Of a DNA stretch of 13,479 bases, positions 4,070 through 10,750 are shown in pieces. The DNA comes from an uncultured Prevotellaceae bacterium (GTDB lineage: Bacteria; Bacteroidota; Bacteroidia; Bacteroidales; Bacteroidaceae). The stretch covers positions 1 through 13,479 of the forward strand of contig OMXX01000143.1 of assembly GCA_900315105.1 (NCBI GenBank), given 5' to 3'. The position numbers and the translations under genes are program-made. The notes beneath the pieces were generated by a model. The model was not told the DNA's origin and ran no database searches. It saw only the letters and a list, made by a program, of their open reading frames with translations. Numbering within the stretch: position 1 is the first letter of the stretch; the number at the start of each line of letters is the position of its first letter.

Positions 4070-5436
4070 GCTCCTACCTCCAACCATTCAGGCAATGTCA
4101 TCTTAATTTTTGCATCATATTTTTTTTGATTTCTGCAAGTGCTTTTGATATTCTGTGCAGCAATATTCTGCGTAGCGGCTATCATGCCGTGTAACATATC
4201 TTCAAAATCACGTTCTTTTCTTTGGATATTAGCTACAACTGCGCCCTCGGTATCAGCAGTAATCACATACACGTTAACCTCTTTTTTCTGCCCAAACCGC
4301 CAACATCTCCTAACAGCTTGATAATACTGTTCAAAACTGTCTGACAGCCCTACAAAAATCATATTGTGGCACTGTTGCCAGTTCATCCCAAACCCGCAAA
4401 TGGAAGGCTTGCTAACCAGCACCCTAATTTCACTTTTTGAAAATCCCAACATAGATTCCGTTTTATATTCAGATGTATCACTTCCGCAAACCTCTACACT
4501 ATCAGGAATTGATTTTGCTATTAAATCAGATTCCACATTAAGATTGCACCAAACAAGAAATTGCTCATCTGATTTATTTACCAGTTCGGCGCAAGCGGCA
4601 ACCCGTTCTTTTAAGCTATCACGCCTTGCCTGTTGGCGTTCCTGTAGTGTTTTTGCTTCTACTGCAAACAATGATCCTGTAGGGGCTTCTGTTTTGACCT
4701 CTATTTGCCGTATGTTCAACTTGGGCAAAATAAATCTTTCTCCGTTATATCCCAAATCAGCAGGATTCGTCATCATAACCGCCCAACTTGCGACCCACTC
4801 CCAGAAATCTTTTACAGCGTGTTTTTTTAATCTCCACTTTGCAGTGTTACCGCCGTCGTGGATAAAAAACATCGCAAGCATCTCAAATTCTGACATAACG
4901 CCCAAAAATTCAGCATGGTTTCCTAATTCCATATAATCATTCGGTGCTGGCGTAGCTGTGCAGCATAATTTATACGGAATATCTCTGCAACTCTCTATCA
5001 ACCAGTTCCTTGTTTTCCCGTTTTGACTTTTCAGTATGGATGATTCATCAAGCACAATTCCAGTAAATTGCGTTAAATCAAATCGTTCCATTCTGTCATA
5101 GTTCGTAATATTGATACCATCTCTAACATCAGCATTTTCTTTGCATAACGTAACATTAATACCGATTTCCTTACCCTCTGCAACCGTTTGGCTCGCTACT
5201 GCTAATGGCGCAAAAATTAAAACCTTGCCATGTATCAGTTCAGCCCATGCCAACTGGATTCTTGTTTTGCCTAATCCAGTTCCCGCAAATACAGCGGATT
5301 TTCCTTTTTTTAACGCCCATTTCACAATATCATGCTGATAATCAAAAAGATGCTTGTTTATATCCTTATCTGCAACATTCATTCCGCTATCTACAACTTT
5401 TACTTCTTTTTGCTTTAGAAATTCCTGATATTCCAT
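4066..5436 (-). CDS. SNF2-like SF2 DNA helicase/translocase
   Basis: The 456-residue protein has the SF2 motifs in order: Q-motif-like FDYQHDIVKWAL (31-42), Walker A GTGLGKT (52-58), motif II LDESS (129-133), motif III TATPAPNDY (160-168), and motif VI QYYQAVRRCWRFGQ near 380. The DESS box and the RCWRFGQ motif are typical of phage SNF2-type ATPases, which translocate along double-stranded DNA. It is directly followed by a DNA methyltransferase with ATGA overlap, a pairing frequent in Bacillota phages. The start ATG has GGGGG seven to eight nt upstream. The C-terminal 60 residues have no motif I recognise. Confidence 0.9.
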   Translation of the reverse strand: MEYQEFLKQKEVKVVDSGMNVADKDINKHLFDYQHDIVKWALKKGKSAVFAGTGLGKTRIQLAWAELIHGKVLIFAPLAVASQTVAEGKEIGINVTLCKENADVRDGINITNYDRMERFDLTQFTGIVLDESSILKSQNGKTRNWLIESCRDIPYKLCCTATPAPNDYMELGNHAEFLGVMSEFEMLAMFFIHDGGNTAKWRLKKHAVKDFWEWVASWAVMMTNPADLGYNGERFILPKLNIRQIEVKTEAPTGSLFAVEAKTLQERQQARRDSLKERVAACAELVNKSDEQFLVWCNLNVESDLIAKSIPDSVEVCGSDTSEYKTESMLGFSKSEIRVLVSKPSICGFGMNWQQCHNMIFVGLSDSFEQYYQAVRRCWRFGQKKEVNVYVITADTEGAVVANIQRKERDFEDMLHGMIAATQNIAAQNIKSTCRNQKKYDAKIKMTLPEWLEVGA

Positions 5437-5450
5437 GTTTACCCCCTTTT

Positions 5451-5520
5451 TTAATCATTGTTTTCGTAATCGATAATTTTTATCTCTGCGTATACAATTC
5501 GCACTTTAATTTCTTTTCAT
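5451..5520 (-). pseudogene. Possible frameshifted tiny ORF before the helicase
   Basis: The gap between the split gene and the helicase holds a short open stretch ending at 5451 that reads KEIKVRIVYAEIKIIDYEN from an ATT or GTG codon. An ATG at 5520 is one base out of frame: removing one A from its ATGAAAAG run would give MKEIKVRIVYAEIK.... An overlapping 15-codon ORF (ATG at 5527) is also possible. Evidence is only that the peptide looks protein-like; it may be meaningless. Confidence 0.25.
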
Positions 5521-5534
5521 GCTCCATTTGTGTT

Positions 5535-5636
5535 TTATCCCCCATTCATATATCCCCCTATTTCGCACCAAAATCGTTTCTGACGCACGTTTGTGGGTCG
5601 GTTGGTATAATTACTCGTCCTTGCCGCATACCTTGC
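5535..5636 (-). pseudogene. 3' part of small phage gene split by the TnpB element
   Basis: Starting directly after the TnpB element's right end, this frame reads ARYAARTSNYTNRPTNVRQK followed by RFWCEIGGYMNGG and a stop. It has no start of its own next to a ribosome-binding site. Joined to the 13-codon piece at 7192-7230 it forms one 46-codon gene in frame. A related motif, NRQKRFYEV, lies in the same kind of position just upstream of the DUF5651-like gene. Function unknown. Confidence 0.6.
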
Positions 5637-5838
5637 GTCAACGACCCACCGCCTAAAATCGCTACGCAATTTTTGAGGCGGGGGCTTGAACCTGTTCGTT
5701 GTAGCTCTCTGGCTCATGCAGAGGTTTGGCAGATTCCGAAGAATCCTCCCTCTCGAACGGCTCTACTCAACATGGATTGCTCCATGCTCGGACGGTTGAC
5801 AGCGCCCGCAGGTCAGCGGCGATATACGCACTGACCGA
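5637..5838 (-). ncRNA. Predicted TnpB omega-RNA (right-end RNA)
   Basis: TnpB guide RNAs come from the 3' end of the gene and the right end of the element, with the guide taken from the adjacent flank. Here the minus strand after the tnpB stop folds into several hairpins: GGTCAG...CTGACC, CATGGA-GCAA-TCCATG, GATTC-TTCG-GAATC, and the terminal hairpin CCCCCGCCT...AGGCGGTGGG. The predicted guide begins at 5636 with GCAAGGTATGCGGCAAGG. The 5' end of the RNA probably lies inside tnpB and cannot be placed exactly. Confidence 0.6.
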
Positions 5839-7056
5839 TTAGCTTAATTTTTCGAAATGCGGGGCTTCCACACCGGAAACCCACTGCGTTCCAAGCAAGT
5901 AGATGTTCTCTGCACCCACGGCATCGTCATTCATCTGATGACCGCAGCAGTCACAGACATAGAGATGCCTGTTGTGGTTGCGATTCTCTTTGTGAATGCG
6001 TCCGCATCTTGGGCAGCGCTGGCTCGTGTAGGCAGCCGAGACTTCAAGCACGAGAGATTTGTTTGCAAGAGCTTTGTAGACGAGTTTTTGCTCGAAGTCA
6101 TAAAACGCCCATGAGCGGAGTTCTCTCTTGCCTTTTTTCGTACGCTTGAGGTTCTTCTCGTCAAAAGAAACGTCCGTCAAGTCTTCAACCACGAAGAGTG
6201 TGTTCGGGCCATAATGAGAAACAAGTGCCTTGGAAATCTGATGGTTGATGTCAGCCATCCAGCGGTTCTCTCGATTCTCGATGGTACGGATTCTGCGTTT
6301 GGAAGACTTGGTGTTTTTCTTCTGGAGATGCCTGCGAAGTTCATAGAAATGCCTGCGTCTGCGGGCAATCTGCTTGCCGGATTCAAAGTGAATATGCTTC
6401 TGCTCGTCAAACGTCGTGATAATCTGGCGCAAGCCACGATCGATACCGACGACATGAGCAACATGGTCTTTCGAGAATTTCTCTACATCTTTCTGCATGG
6501 CGATATGAAGATACCATTTGCCGCGTCTTTCATGAAGCGTGGCAGAGCACTGTTTCCATCCGCCATTGTAGAACTTGTCGAAGTATCCAACCTGCCAATG
6601 TGCCGTGGCTTTCTCGCGGCCATGAAGCGTAAGCATGGACACGGAACCGTCTGGCAGCACGCTGTAAGAAAACTTGCGGGCATACTGGATGAACGGCGTA
6701 TGGAAGGCAATCGGTTTTTGCATATACTCGAAGACAGTCTTCGGATCGAACTCCCAGCCCTGCTTTTTGGCCTTCTTTGTCAGACGGTCAATGTCAAGCG
6801 TCTTGACTGTCTTGTATTTCGCGATGACCGTCTTAATGATAGACTGAGCAAGAAACGACGGCATGTCGTAATCTGCCCGGATTTTCCTATAGAGCCTGTC
6901 TTGCAGGGTGCGTTGCTGCAAGATAAATCCGTGTTTGAAGATATACTGTGAAACCAAATTGCAGGCTGCAACGAATTGTCTCTGCGTTTCACGAAAGGAG
7001 ATGGCTTGCTGGCATGAGATGTTCACTTTGAGCTTTAGAACTTGCGAGACTAGCAT
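5839..7056 (-). CDS. tnpB: TnpB RNA-guided nuclease (IS605 OrfB family)
   Basis: From the ATG at 7056 the protein has 405 residues, a normal length for TnpB. The RuvC triad is present: D206 in VVGIDRGLRQ, E291 in LFVVEDLTD, and D378 in the MNDDAVGAENI segment. Zinc-binding CPRC (348-351) and CDCC (368-371) lie between the last two, in TSQRCPRCG...VCDCCGH. TnpB cuts double-stranded DNA under guidance of an RNA from the element's right end and needs a motif at the left flank. The usual N in D-x-N-A is V here (DAVGA), a minor deviation. AAAGGTGGTG precedes the start. In-frame GTG codons at 7068 and 7065 fall inside that ribosome-binding site. The gene appears intact. Confidence 0.93.
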   Translation of the reverse strand: MLVSQVLKLKVNISCQQAISFRETQRQFVAACNLVSQYIFKHGFILQQRTLQDRLYRKIRADYDMPSFLAQSIIKTVIAKYKTVKTLDIDRLTKKAKKQGWEFDPKTVFEYMQKPIAFHTPFIQYARKFSYSVLPDGSVSMLTLHGREKATAHWQVGYFDKFYNGGWKQCSATLHERRGKWYLHIAMQKDVEKFSKDHVAHVVGIDRGLRQIITTFDEQKHIHFESGKQIARRRRHFYELRRHLQKKNTKSSKRRIRTIENRENRWMADINHQISKALVSHYGPNTLFVVEDLTDVSFDEKNLKRTKKGKRELRSWAFYDFEQKLVYKALANKSLVLEVSAAYTSQRCPRCGRIHKENRNHNRHLYVCDCCGHQMNDDAVGAENIYLLGTQWVSGVEAPHFEKLS

Positions 7057-7082
7057 TATTTTCACCACCTTTTACTAGAAAT

Positions 7083-7111
7083 AGTATAGCATATATTCTA
7101 GTAAAAGTCTA
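7083..7111 (-). promoter_or_regulatory. tnpB promoter with overlapping inverted repeat
   Basis: TAGACT (7106-7111) and TATACT (7083-7088) are 17 nt apart on the minus strand, upstream of tnpB. A perfect 12-bp inverted repeat, CTTTTACTAGAA (7069-7080) and TTCTAGTAAAAG (7096-7107), encloses the -10 and touches the -35, a possible operator or left-end structure. Confidence 0.65.
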
Positions 7112-7129
7112 GTTTCGTTTGTTTGTGGG

Positions 7130-7185
7130 CCGCCAGAATTCCCACCACCTACGCCTGCGGCGTTGAGGTGGGGGAATTCTGGCGG
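7130..7185. repeat. Left-end hairpin of the TnpB element
   Basis: CCGCCAGAATTCCC and GGGAATTCTGGCGG pair perfectly, with a second inner stem CACCT...AGGTG and ACGCC...GGCGT toward the tip. Its base is 6 bp from the predicted left border, as for subterminal hairpins of this family. Confidence 0.85.
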
Positions 7186-7191
7186 AAATCA

Positions 7192-7230
7192 GTTAAACAA
7201 CTTGATCATGTTGTCAGTGTCCGGCTTCAT
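7192..7230 (-). pseudogene. 5' part of small phage gene split by the TnpB element
   Basis: An ATG at 7230 with a very strong ribosome-binding site (AGGAGGAAGGAGG) starts MKPDTDNMIKLFN. The next codon, TGA, belongs to the TnpB element. The frame continues in 5636-5535 once the element is removed. The peptide KPDTDNMIKL closely resembles the catalytic KPD-x-DN-x-x-K motif of RusA resolvases, which may be chance or a recombined rusA piece. It follows the nuclease gene by 15 bp. Confidence 0.6.
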
Positions 7231-7245
7231 AATTCCTCCTTCCTC

Positions 7246-7590
7246 CTACTCGTCCACCAGGCCTGCTTCCCATTCCCGATAGAGCTTAAACCAGTCGTGG
7301 GCGTCCATAGTCACCTTCCAGCCTGTACCGTTTTTCCGGTGGAACACAGCCGGGATGTTCCCAGTAGTCTTGCCTGCATCCCTGGTAGCTTGGGCTAGGG
7401 CATCGTCCAGGTTCAGATGTTCCACCCGCTTGACCTCGATGTGGATACCTGGCAGGCCCACAACGTCGGCCGCCCCAGATTCATTGTTCCCGCAAAACTG
7501 GGCGGAACGGTGGACGTCATAGCCCTCCGCCTTGCACAGCCGTACCACTTCCAACTCGCCGACCTTGCCTTTTCGTCTACTGTTCGTCAT
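7246..7590 (-). CDS. PD-(D/E)XK Holliday-junction-resolvase-like nuclease
   Basis: From the ATG at 7590 the protein has 114 residues: SRRKGKVGELEVVRLCKAEG (helix with the first glutamate), then GAADVVGLPGIHIEVKRVEH carrying the D...E-x-K active site, then LDDALAQATRDAG and a C-terminal segment. This is the compact PD-(D/E)XK layout of archaeal Hjc-like and phage resolvase-like nucleases. It probably trims or resolves branched DNA during replication or recombination. A TTG at 7647 overlaps the previous stop and would add 19 residues made largely of an 18-bp tandem repeat (QTTNDLQTTKG). I prefer the ATG because the conserved region begins just after it. Confidence 0.75.
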   Translation of the reverse strand: MTNSRRKGKVGELEVVRLCKAEGYDVHRSAQFCGNNESGAADVVGLPGIHIEVKRVEHLNLDDALAQATRDAGKTTGNIPAVFHRKNGTGWKVTMDAHDWFKLYREWEAGLVDE

Positions 7591-7603
7591 ACATAAGTTC
7601 ATC

Positions 7604-7639
7604 CCCTTTGTTGTCTGCAAATCGTTTGTTGTCTGCAAA
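7604..7639 (-). repeat. 18-bp tandem repeat at nuclease gene start
   Basis: TTTGCAGACAACAAA occurs twice, 18 bp apart, between the end of the DUF5651-like gene and the ATG of the nuclease gene. The in-frame period suggests a small duplication. Confidence 0.7.
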
Positions 7640-7643
7640 TTAT

Positions 7644-8222
7644 TCAAATCATGAGGTTTTTCTCCGCGAATTTTTGCGCGAAGATTTCCACCTGTTCCTG
7701 GTTGCCGTTCGGCAAAATCAGGTCAAGCCCGTTGTCCCCCATGAATTCGCACTCTCCATTCGCCGGATTCTCCCGCAAAACCGGAATACATGCCCTGTGC
7801 ATGATTGCCCGATATGGGCATTCCGCTACGTATTTGCCCTGCGGACACATCCGGCACCCGATAAGCATGAGTTCCGCCAGCGTGAACACATCCTGCGCCG
7901 CCATTGTGATGGGTTCGTACGTTTCGTAGTCCTTTTCTTTCTCCAAGCGCGCCTTGTCTGAAGTCATGATTTCTACGACGGTATGTCCGGCTCGGCGCTC
8001 AACGGATTTCAATTGCTCCGGATCCAAAGCTTCCAGCCGTTCAGTCAGGATGTTGTTAAGGTATGTGTTGACGCACTTCAATTTTCGCGCCCACGCCTTT
8101 TCCTTGTCCGTTTTCGCCGTCCGCGCCGTATCTTTTGCCGCGGCGCCGATTTCCGTAGCGAACGCGCCAAGCTTTACCATCTCCATGACTGACCTTGCAT
8201 TAGCATATTTTGTTTCCTGCAT
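7644..8222 (-). CDS. DUF5651-like phage protein with cysteine clusters
   Basis: From the ATG at 8222 (AGGAGGG well placed) the protein has 192 residues. The first 60 are helical and lysine-rich (MQETKYANARSVMEMVKLGA). The middle is charged, and the C-terminal third contains FTLAELMLIGCRMCPQGKY, VAECPYRA and HRACIPVL, a cysteine arrangement matching phage proteins labelled DUF5651. A metal-binding site is plausible. The function of the family is not known to me. It lies between the rusA fragment and the resolvase-like nuclease, so a role around replication or recombination is only a contextual guess. Confidence 0.65.
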   Translation of the reverse strand: MQETKYANARSVMEMVKLGAFATEIGAAAKDTARTAKTDKEKAWARKLKCVNTYLNNILTERLEALDPEQLKSVERRAGHTVVEIMTSDKARLEKEKDYETYEPITMAAQDVFTLAELMLIGCRMCPQGKYVAECPYRAIMHRACIPVLRENPANGECEFMGDNGLDLILPNGNQEQVEIFAQKFAEKNLMI

Positions 8223-8287
8223 TTTTGCCCTCCTGCCGACCTCGTAAAATCGTTTCTGGCGATTTAAAAACAACCCGCTCGATAAAT

Positions 8288-8482
8288 CTATCGTGCTATG
8301 CCATAAAAAATTGATAGGCGTAAAATCTGGCCGGTTTCCCGCGGTTCTTCTTCGTAATCGGCCGGCCGGCCAGCACTATAAAATTTTGGCTTACCATTCA
8401 CAACTGTCACACGTTTTTCCTGGTGTGTTTTTGTCGGTATTCGTATCGGCAAGAAAAACGAAAGCTTGTTCACTATTTTCAC
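8288..8482 (-). pseudogene. RusA-like resolvase, N-terminal fragment
   Basis: This 64-codon ORF starts at a GTG (8482) and reads KLSFFLPIRIPTKTHQEKRV then TVVNGKPKFY. That resembles the start of phage RusA-family resolvases (FF-x-P...P-x-x-THQEK...V-x-x-GKP-x-FY). After FY the similarity ends and the frame stops at 8288, without the catalytic KPD-x-DN region; full RusA proteins are about twice as long. The start codon sits in one copy of a 35-bp tandem repeat whose other copy carries ATG at the same place. It may be a decayed gene or a short derivative. Confidence 0.5.
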
Positions 8483-8536
8483 TCTCTCACACTCACTTTC
8501 TTATTCACTATTTTCATTCTCTCACACTCACTTTCT
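8469..8536. repeat. 35-bp tandem repeat, two copies plus partial third
   Basis: Positions 8469-8501 and 8504-8536 are 33-bp copies with one mismatch, at the third base of the start codon (GTG versus ATG on the minus strand). ATTCACT at 8538 begins a partial third copy. Confidence 0.9.
8479..8517 (-). CDS. Possible 12-residue leader peptide from duplicated start region
   Basis: ATG at 8517 starts MKIVNKKVSVRE and stops at TGA, which overlaps the GTG start of the RusA-like fragment (GTGA). Its first six residues equal those of the downstream ORF because both come from the 35-bp duplication. Confidence 0.35.
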   Translation of the reverse strand: MKIVNKKVSVRE

Positions 8537-8552
8537 GATTCACTCCCTAAAT

Positions 8553-8638
8553 CCATTGGAAGAAGGGAATAATGTATGTAGTATAGGGGGGGGGATACTC
8601 CCCCCTATACATATACATACTTATTACCCTTCCAATGG
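8553..8638. repeat. 86-nt imperfect palindrome with G9/C6 tip
   Basis: The arms CCATTGGAAG...GTATAGGGGGG and CCCCCCTATAC...CTTCCAATGG pair over nearly their full length with small bulges. The inner 11-bp stem (8581-8591 with 8600-8610) and the outer 10-bp stem are perfect. Either strand would form a very stable hairpin. No T-run follows on the minus strand, so a simple terminator is unlikely. The region 8537-8704 holds no gene. It could be a replication origin structure, a miniature element, or an RNA processing stem. Confidence 0.85.
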
Positions 8639-8646
8639 TCATGGAT

Positions 8647-8693
8647 TTGATTCAATTCATTCATTTCTCTATATAATGGGGAGTGAATTGAAT
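8647..8693 (+). promoter_or_regulatory. Possible plus-strand promoter within an inverted repeat
   Basis: TTGATT (8647-8652) and TATATA (8670-8675) are 17 bp apart on the plus strand, pointing into the 3' end of the primase-helicase gene, so any transcript would be antisense. It is framed by ATTCAATTCATTC (8650-8662) and GAGTGAATTGAAT (8681-8693), an inverted repeat with one mismatch. The AT-rich context makes a chance match possible. Confidence 0.3.
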
Positions 8694-8704
8694 AGCTTTA
8701 ATTT

Positions 8705-10750
8705 TTACTCGGTTGGGTAATAAATAATTTCCCCATTTACGCTTTTGTAATTCTTTAATTTTTTTATTCTGCGTGAGTAAGTTGGTTGAGAAATTCCAAA
8801 TTCTTTCATCACATCTTGTTTGGTAACTTTTTCGCCTTTGGATAACTTATCAGCAATATAGATTTCCATTTCCGCAAGTTCCATGTCTACTTCATCTTGC
8901 TTCTTTTCGTTTCCCTTTTGGCTCTTGTCCTCTTGGGAACCGTCAGCCACAGCAGTTTCCAGTTCACCTATCTCATCTAACCTGTGTATTGGCCAGTCGA
9001 ACCATACGTTGATTGGTAAGAATGGTGGAAATTCTCGGAGTGTTCCAGAGATACGCCATGCGGTTTTTATGTCGTTATCCTCATTGCCGTCCTCTTTCTT
9101 TTTCGGTTTTCGTATCTGTATCATGTCAAGGATAGCGTCAGGATCCCTTGCGAACACTCCTGAACCAGATGCCCTGTCCATTGCATTTTTGCCACCCTGC
9201 GCCCCCTTGCTGTGGTGGTGGCAATAAATGACTGCACTTTTTAATTCCGTAGCCACCTTGTCAAACTGGTTGCAAAAGTAGGCCATCTGTTCAGCGGAAT
9301 TTTCATCACCTGTTAATACTTTGTAAATAGGATCAAGTATAACTGCGATATAGTCTTTTTTGTTTGCACGTCGTATTAGCTTGGGTGCAAGTTTGTCCAT
9401 TGGTAAGGCTTTACCACGCAAGTGCCATATATCTATTTTCTTTAAATTGTTAGGTTTTATATTTAGTCCGTTATACACATCATTAAATCTGTGCAAACAA
9501 CTCGCCTTGTCCAATTCAAGATTCACATACAGCACATTGCCTTGTGTACATTGCCAGCCTAACCATGTTGTACCCTCTGCAATGGCGATAGACAGTTCTA
9601 TCAGTGCAAAACTCTTTCCAGCTTTACTTGGCCCGGCCACTAACATCTTGTGTCCTTGCCGCAGGATTCCGTCTATCAGCGGCGGCGATAATTCAGGCAT
9701 GTTGTTCCAAACATCTGCAAGGTTTTCCGTTTCAGGTAAATCGTCATTGATACTTTCGATCCACTCTTTCCACTCAGCAAAATTTTTCTTGCCAATGTTT
9801 TCTGCAACAACAAACTGTTTCTTGCCGTTTCGTTCGCAGCCTGGAAGTCTTGACAGTCGTGACGGATTCCTGTCATTCGTGTCTACTTCCAGTCCGTTTT
9901 TTTGGCAAACGGTATACAAAAAGTCAACTCGTCTGCGGTATTCATCAAACGTGTCTGCGTCAACGTGAACGATAGCATGTAAGGACTTGTTGCCAGAATG
10001 TACCAAGATAGCTACTGGTAATTCCAATTTTTTAATAATGTTTAACTGTTTCCCTATTTCTATCTTGTCACTTTCAATCAACGCATACCGAAAATCTGTT
10101 ACGTTTTTGTCTTTGATACCTTTGCCGTCTAACGGATTAAACCGCACCCATGCACCAGCATTTTTGTCATAAGTGCCAAACGATTCTTCAATTACTACTT
10201 CTTTTTTATACTTTTTTAAGTCGTTGATAAGCTGCTGTGCTGTTTTTGCATAACTTCCAGAGCCGGATGGATAATACTTGTCGTTTTCTTCGTCATATCC
10301 TGACTGCATGGTAAAACCAACATGCTCATCCGGTTTAAACAGTGCTTTCAGGTATCGGATTGCTTCATCAGCAGGATTCCAGTTTTTAGGTTCTTTGATT
10401 TCTTCTTTCTCAATATAGTGTTGGTCTACTATGGTCAGTTCTTCGTTGATTACACTATCCCATTCCAACGGTTCATTATTTATCTTTGACATGGGAATCC
10501 AGCCGTTTGCTTTTGCAAGTGTGGTTATCACCGCACCAGTTACGTTACGCATACCACCCTGAAACGTCTGCCATTTCTTTTCACATTCGCCAGGTTTGTA
10601 TCGTTCTGGATCAGTCCTGCTCCAAGAATCCCATACGTCACAGGTATAACCCTCTTCTTTTAAGGCCATTCCTACGTTTATCCAGTCCTGATAGGAAAGT
10701 CTTGCACAGTCAATGTAATCTAACAATTCTACATGGTTAAAATTTTTCAT
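8705..10750 (-). CDS. Primase-helicase (PriCT-2, AEP-type primase, RepA-like ATPase)
   Basis: From the ATG at 10750 (GGAGGTACG upstream) the protein has 681 residues. Residues 1-75 fit PriCT-2 (LSYQDWINVGMALKEEGY, WDSWSRTDPERY). Residues of about 110-330 look like an archaeo-eukaryotic-type primase: ALIESDK near 226, SGNKSLHA at 252-259 and NPSRLSRLPG near 295-304. Residues from 370 on form a RecA-fold ATPase of the RepA/AAA_25 type, with Walker A GPSKAGKS (373-380), Walker B VILDPIYK and YCHHHSKG. The last 60 residues form a winged-helix-like end (KVTKQDVMKEFGISQPTYSR). It likely primes and unwinds phage DNA at the fork. The start overlaps the SF2 helicase stop by ATGA. Confidence 0.88.
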   Translation of the reverse strand: MKNFNHVELLDYIDCARLSYQDWINVGMALKEEGYTCDVWDSWSRTDPERYKPGECEKKWQTFQGGMRNVTGAVITTLAKANGWIPMSKINNEPLEWDSVINEELTIVDQHYIEKEEIKEPKNWNPADEAIRYLKALFKPDEHVGFTMQSGYDEENDKYYPSGSGSYAKTAQQLINDLKKYKKEVVIEESFGTYDKNAGAWVRFNPLDGKGIKDKNVTDFRYALIESDKIEIGKQLNIIKKLELPVAILVHSGNKSLHAIVHVDADTFDEYRRRVDFLYTVCQKNGLEVDTNDRNPSRLSRLPGCERNGKKQFVVAENIGKKNFAEWKEWIESINDDLPETENLADVWNNMPELSPPLIDGILRQGHKMLVAGPSKAGKSFALIELSIAIAEGTTWLGWQCTQGNVLYVNLELDKASCLHRFNDVYNGLNIKPNNLKKIDIWHLRGKALPMDKLAPKLIRRANKKDYIAVILDPIYKVLTGDENSAEQMAYFCNQFDKVATELKSAVIYCHHHSKGAQGGKNAMDRASGSGVFARDPDAILDMIQIRKPKKKEDGNEDNDIKTAWRISGTLREFPPFLPINVWFDWPIHRLDEIGELETAVADGSQEDKSQKGNEKKQDEVDMELAEMEIYIADKLSKGEKVTKQDVMKEFGISQPTYSRRIKKLKNYKSVNGEIIYYPTE

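Larger units (their letters stand above)
5637..7191 (-). mobile_element. TnpB-only IS200/IS605-type element
   Basis: The 1555-bp element contains one gene, tnpB, and no TnpA transposase, so it needs a transposase in trans. The left end carries a large hairpin (7130-7185, 14-bp perfect outer arms CCGCCAGAATTCCC/GGGAATTCTGGCGG). The right end carries a hairpin (5645-5684) and ends in GTTGAC. The left flank ends in TTTAAC, similar to the right end, as expected for cleavage sites of this family. Removing 5637-7191 restores an in-frame small gene, which supports these exact borders and shows no target duplication, also characteristic of the family. Confidence 0.8.

Noticed and set aside
4364..4936. 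190-codon plus-strand frame opposite the SNF2-like helicase
   Set aside because: Antisense to conserved motifs, no initiation signal, no protein-like features.
3143..5436. Type III restriction-modification system
   Set aside because: The helicase has SNF2-type motifs and lacks a visible PD-(D/E)XK endonuclease domain; the order and size fit phage helicase plus solitary methylase.
6214..6951. 245-codon open frame on the plus strand opposite tnpB
   Set aside because: It is the antisense of a clear TnpB with all motifs, has no ribosome-binding site and no recognisable domain.
8469..8536. The 35-bp repeat as a CRISPR array
   Set aside because: The copies are directly adjacent with no unique spacers, and no cas genes are near.
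9360..9968. 202-codon plus-strand frame opposite the primase-helicase
   Set aside because: It is opposite conserved ATPase motifs and has serine/leucine-rich antisense composition.
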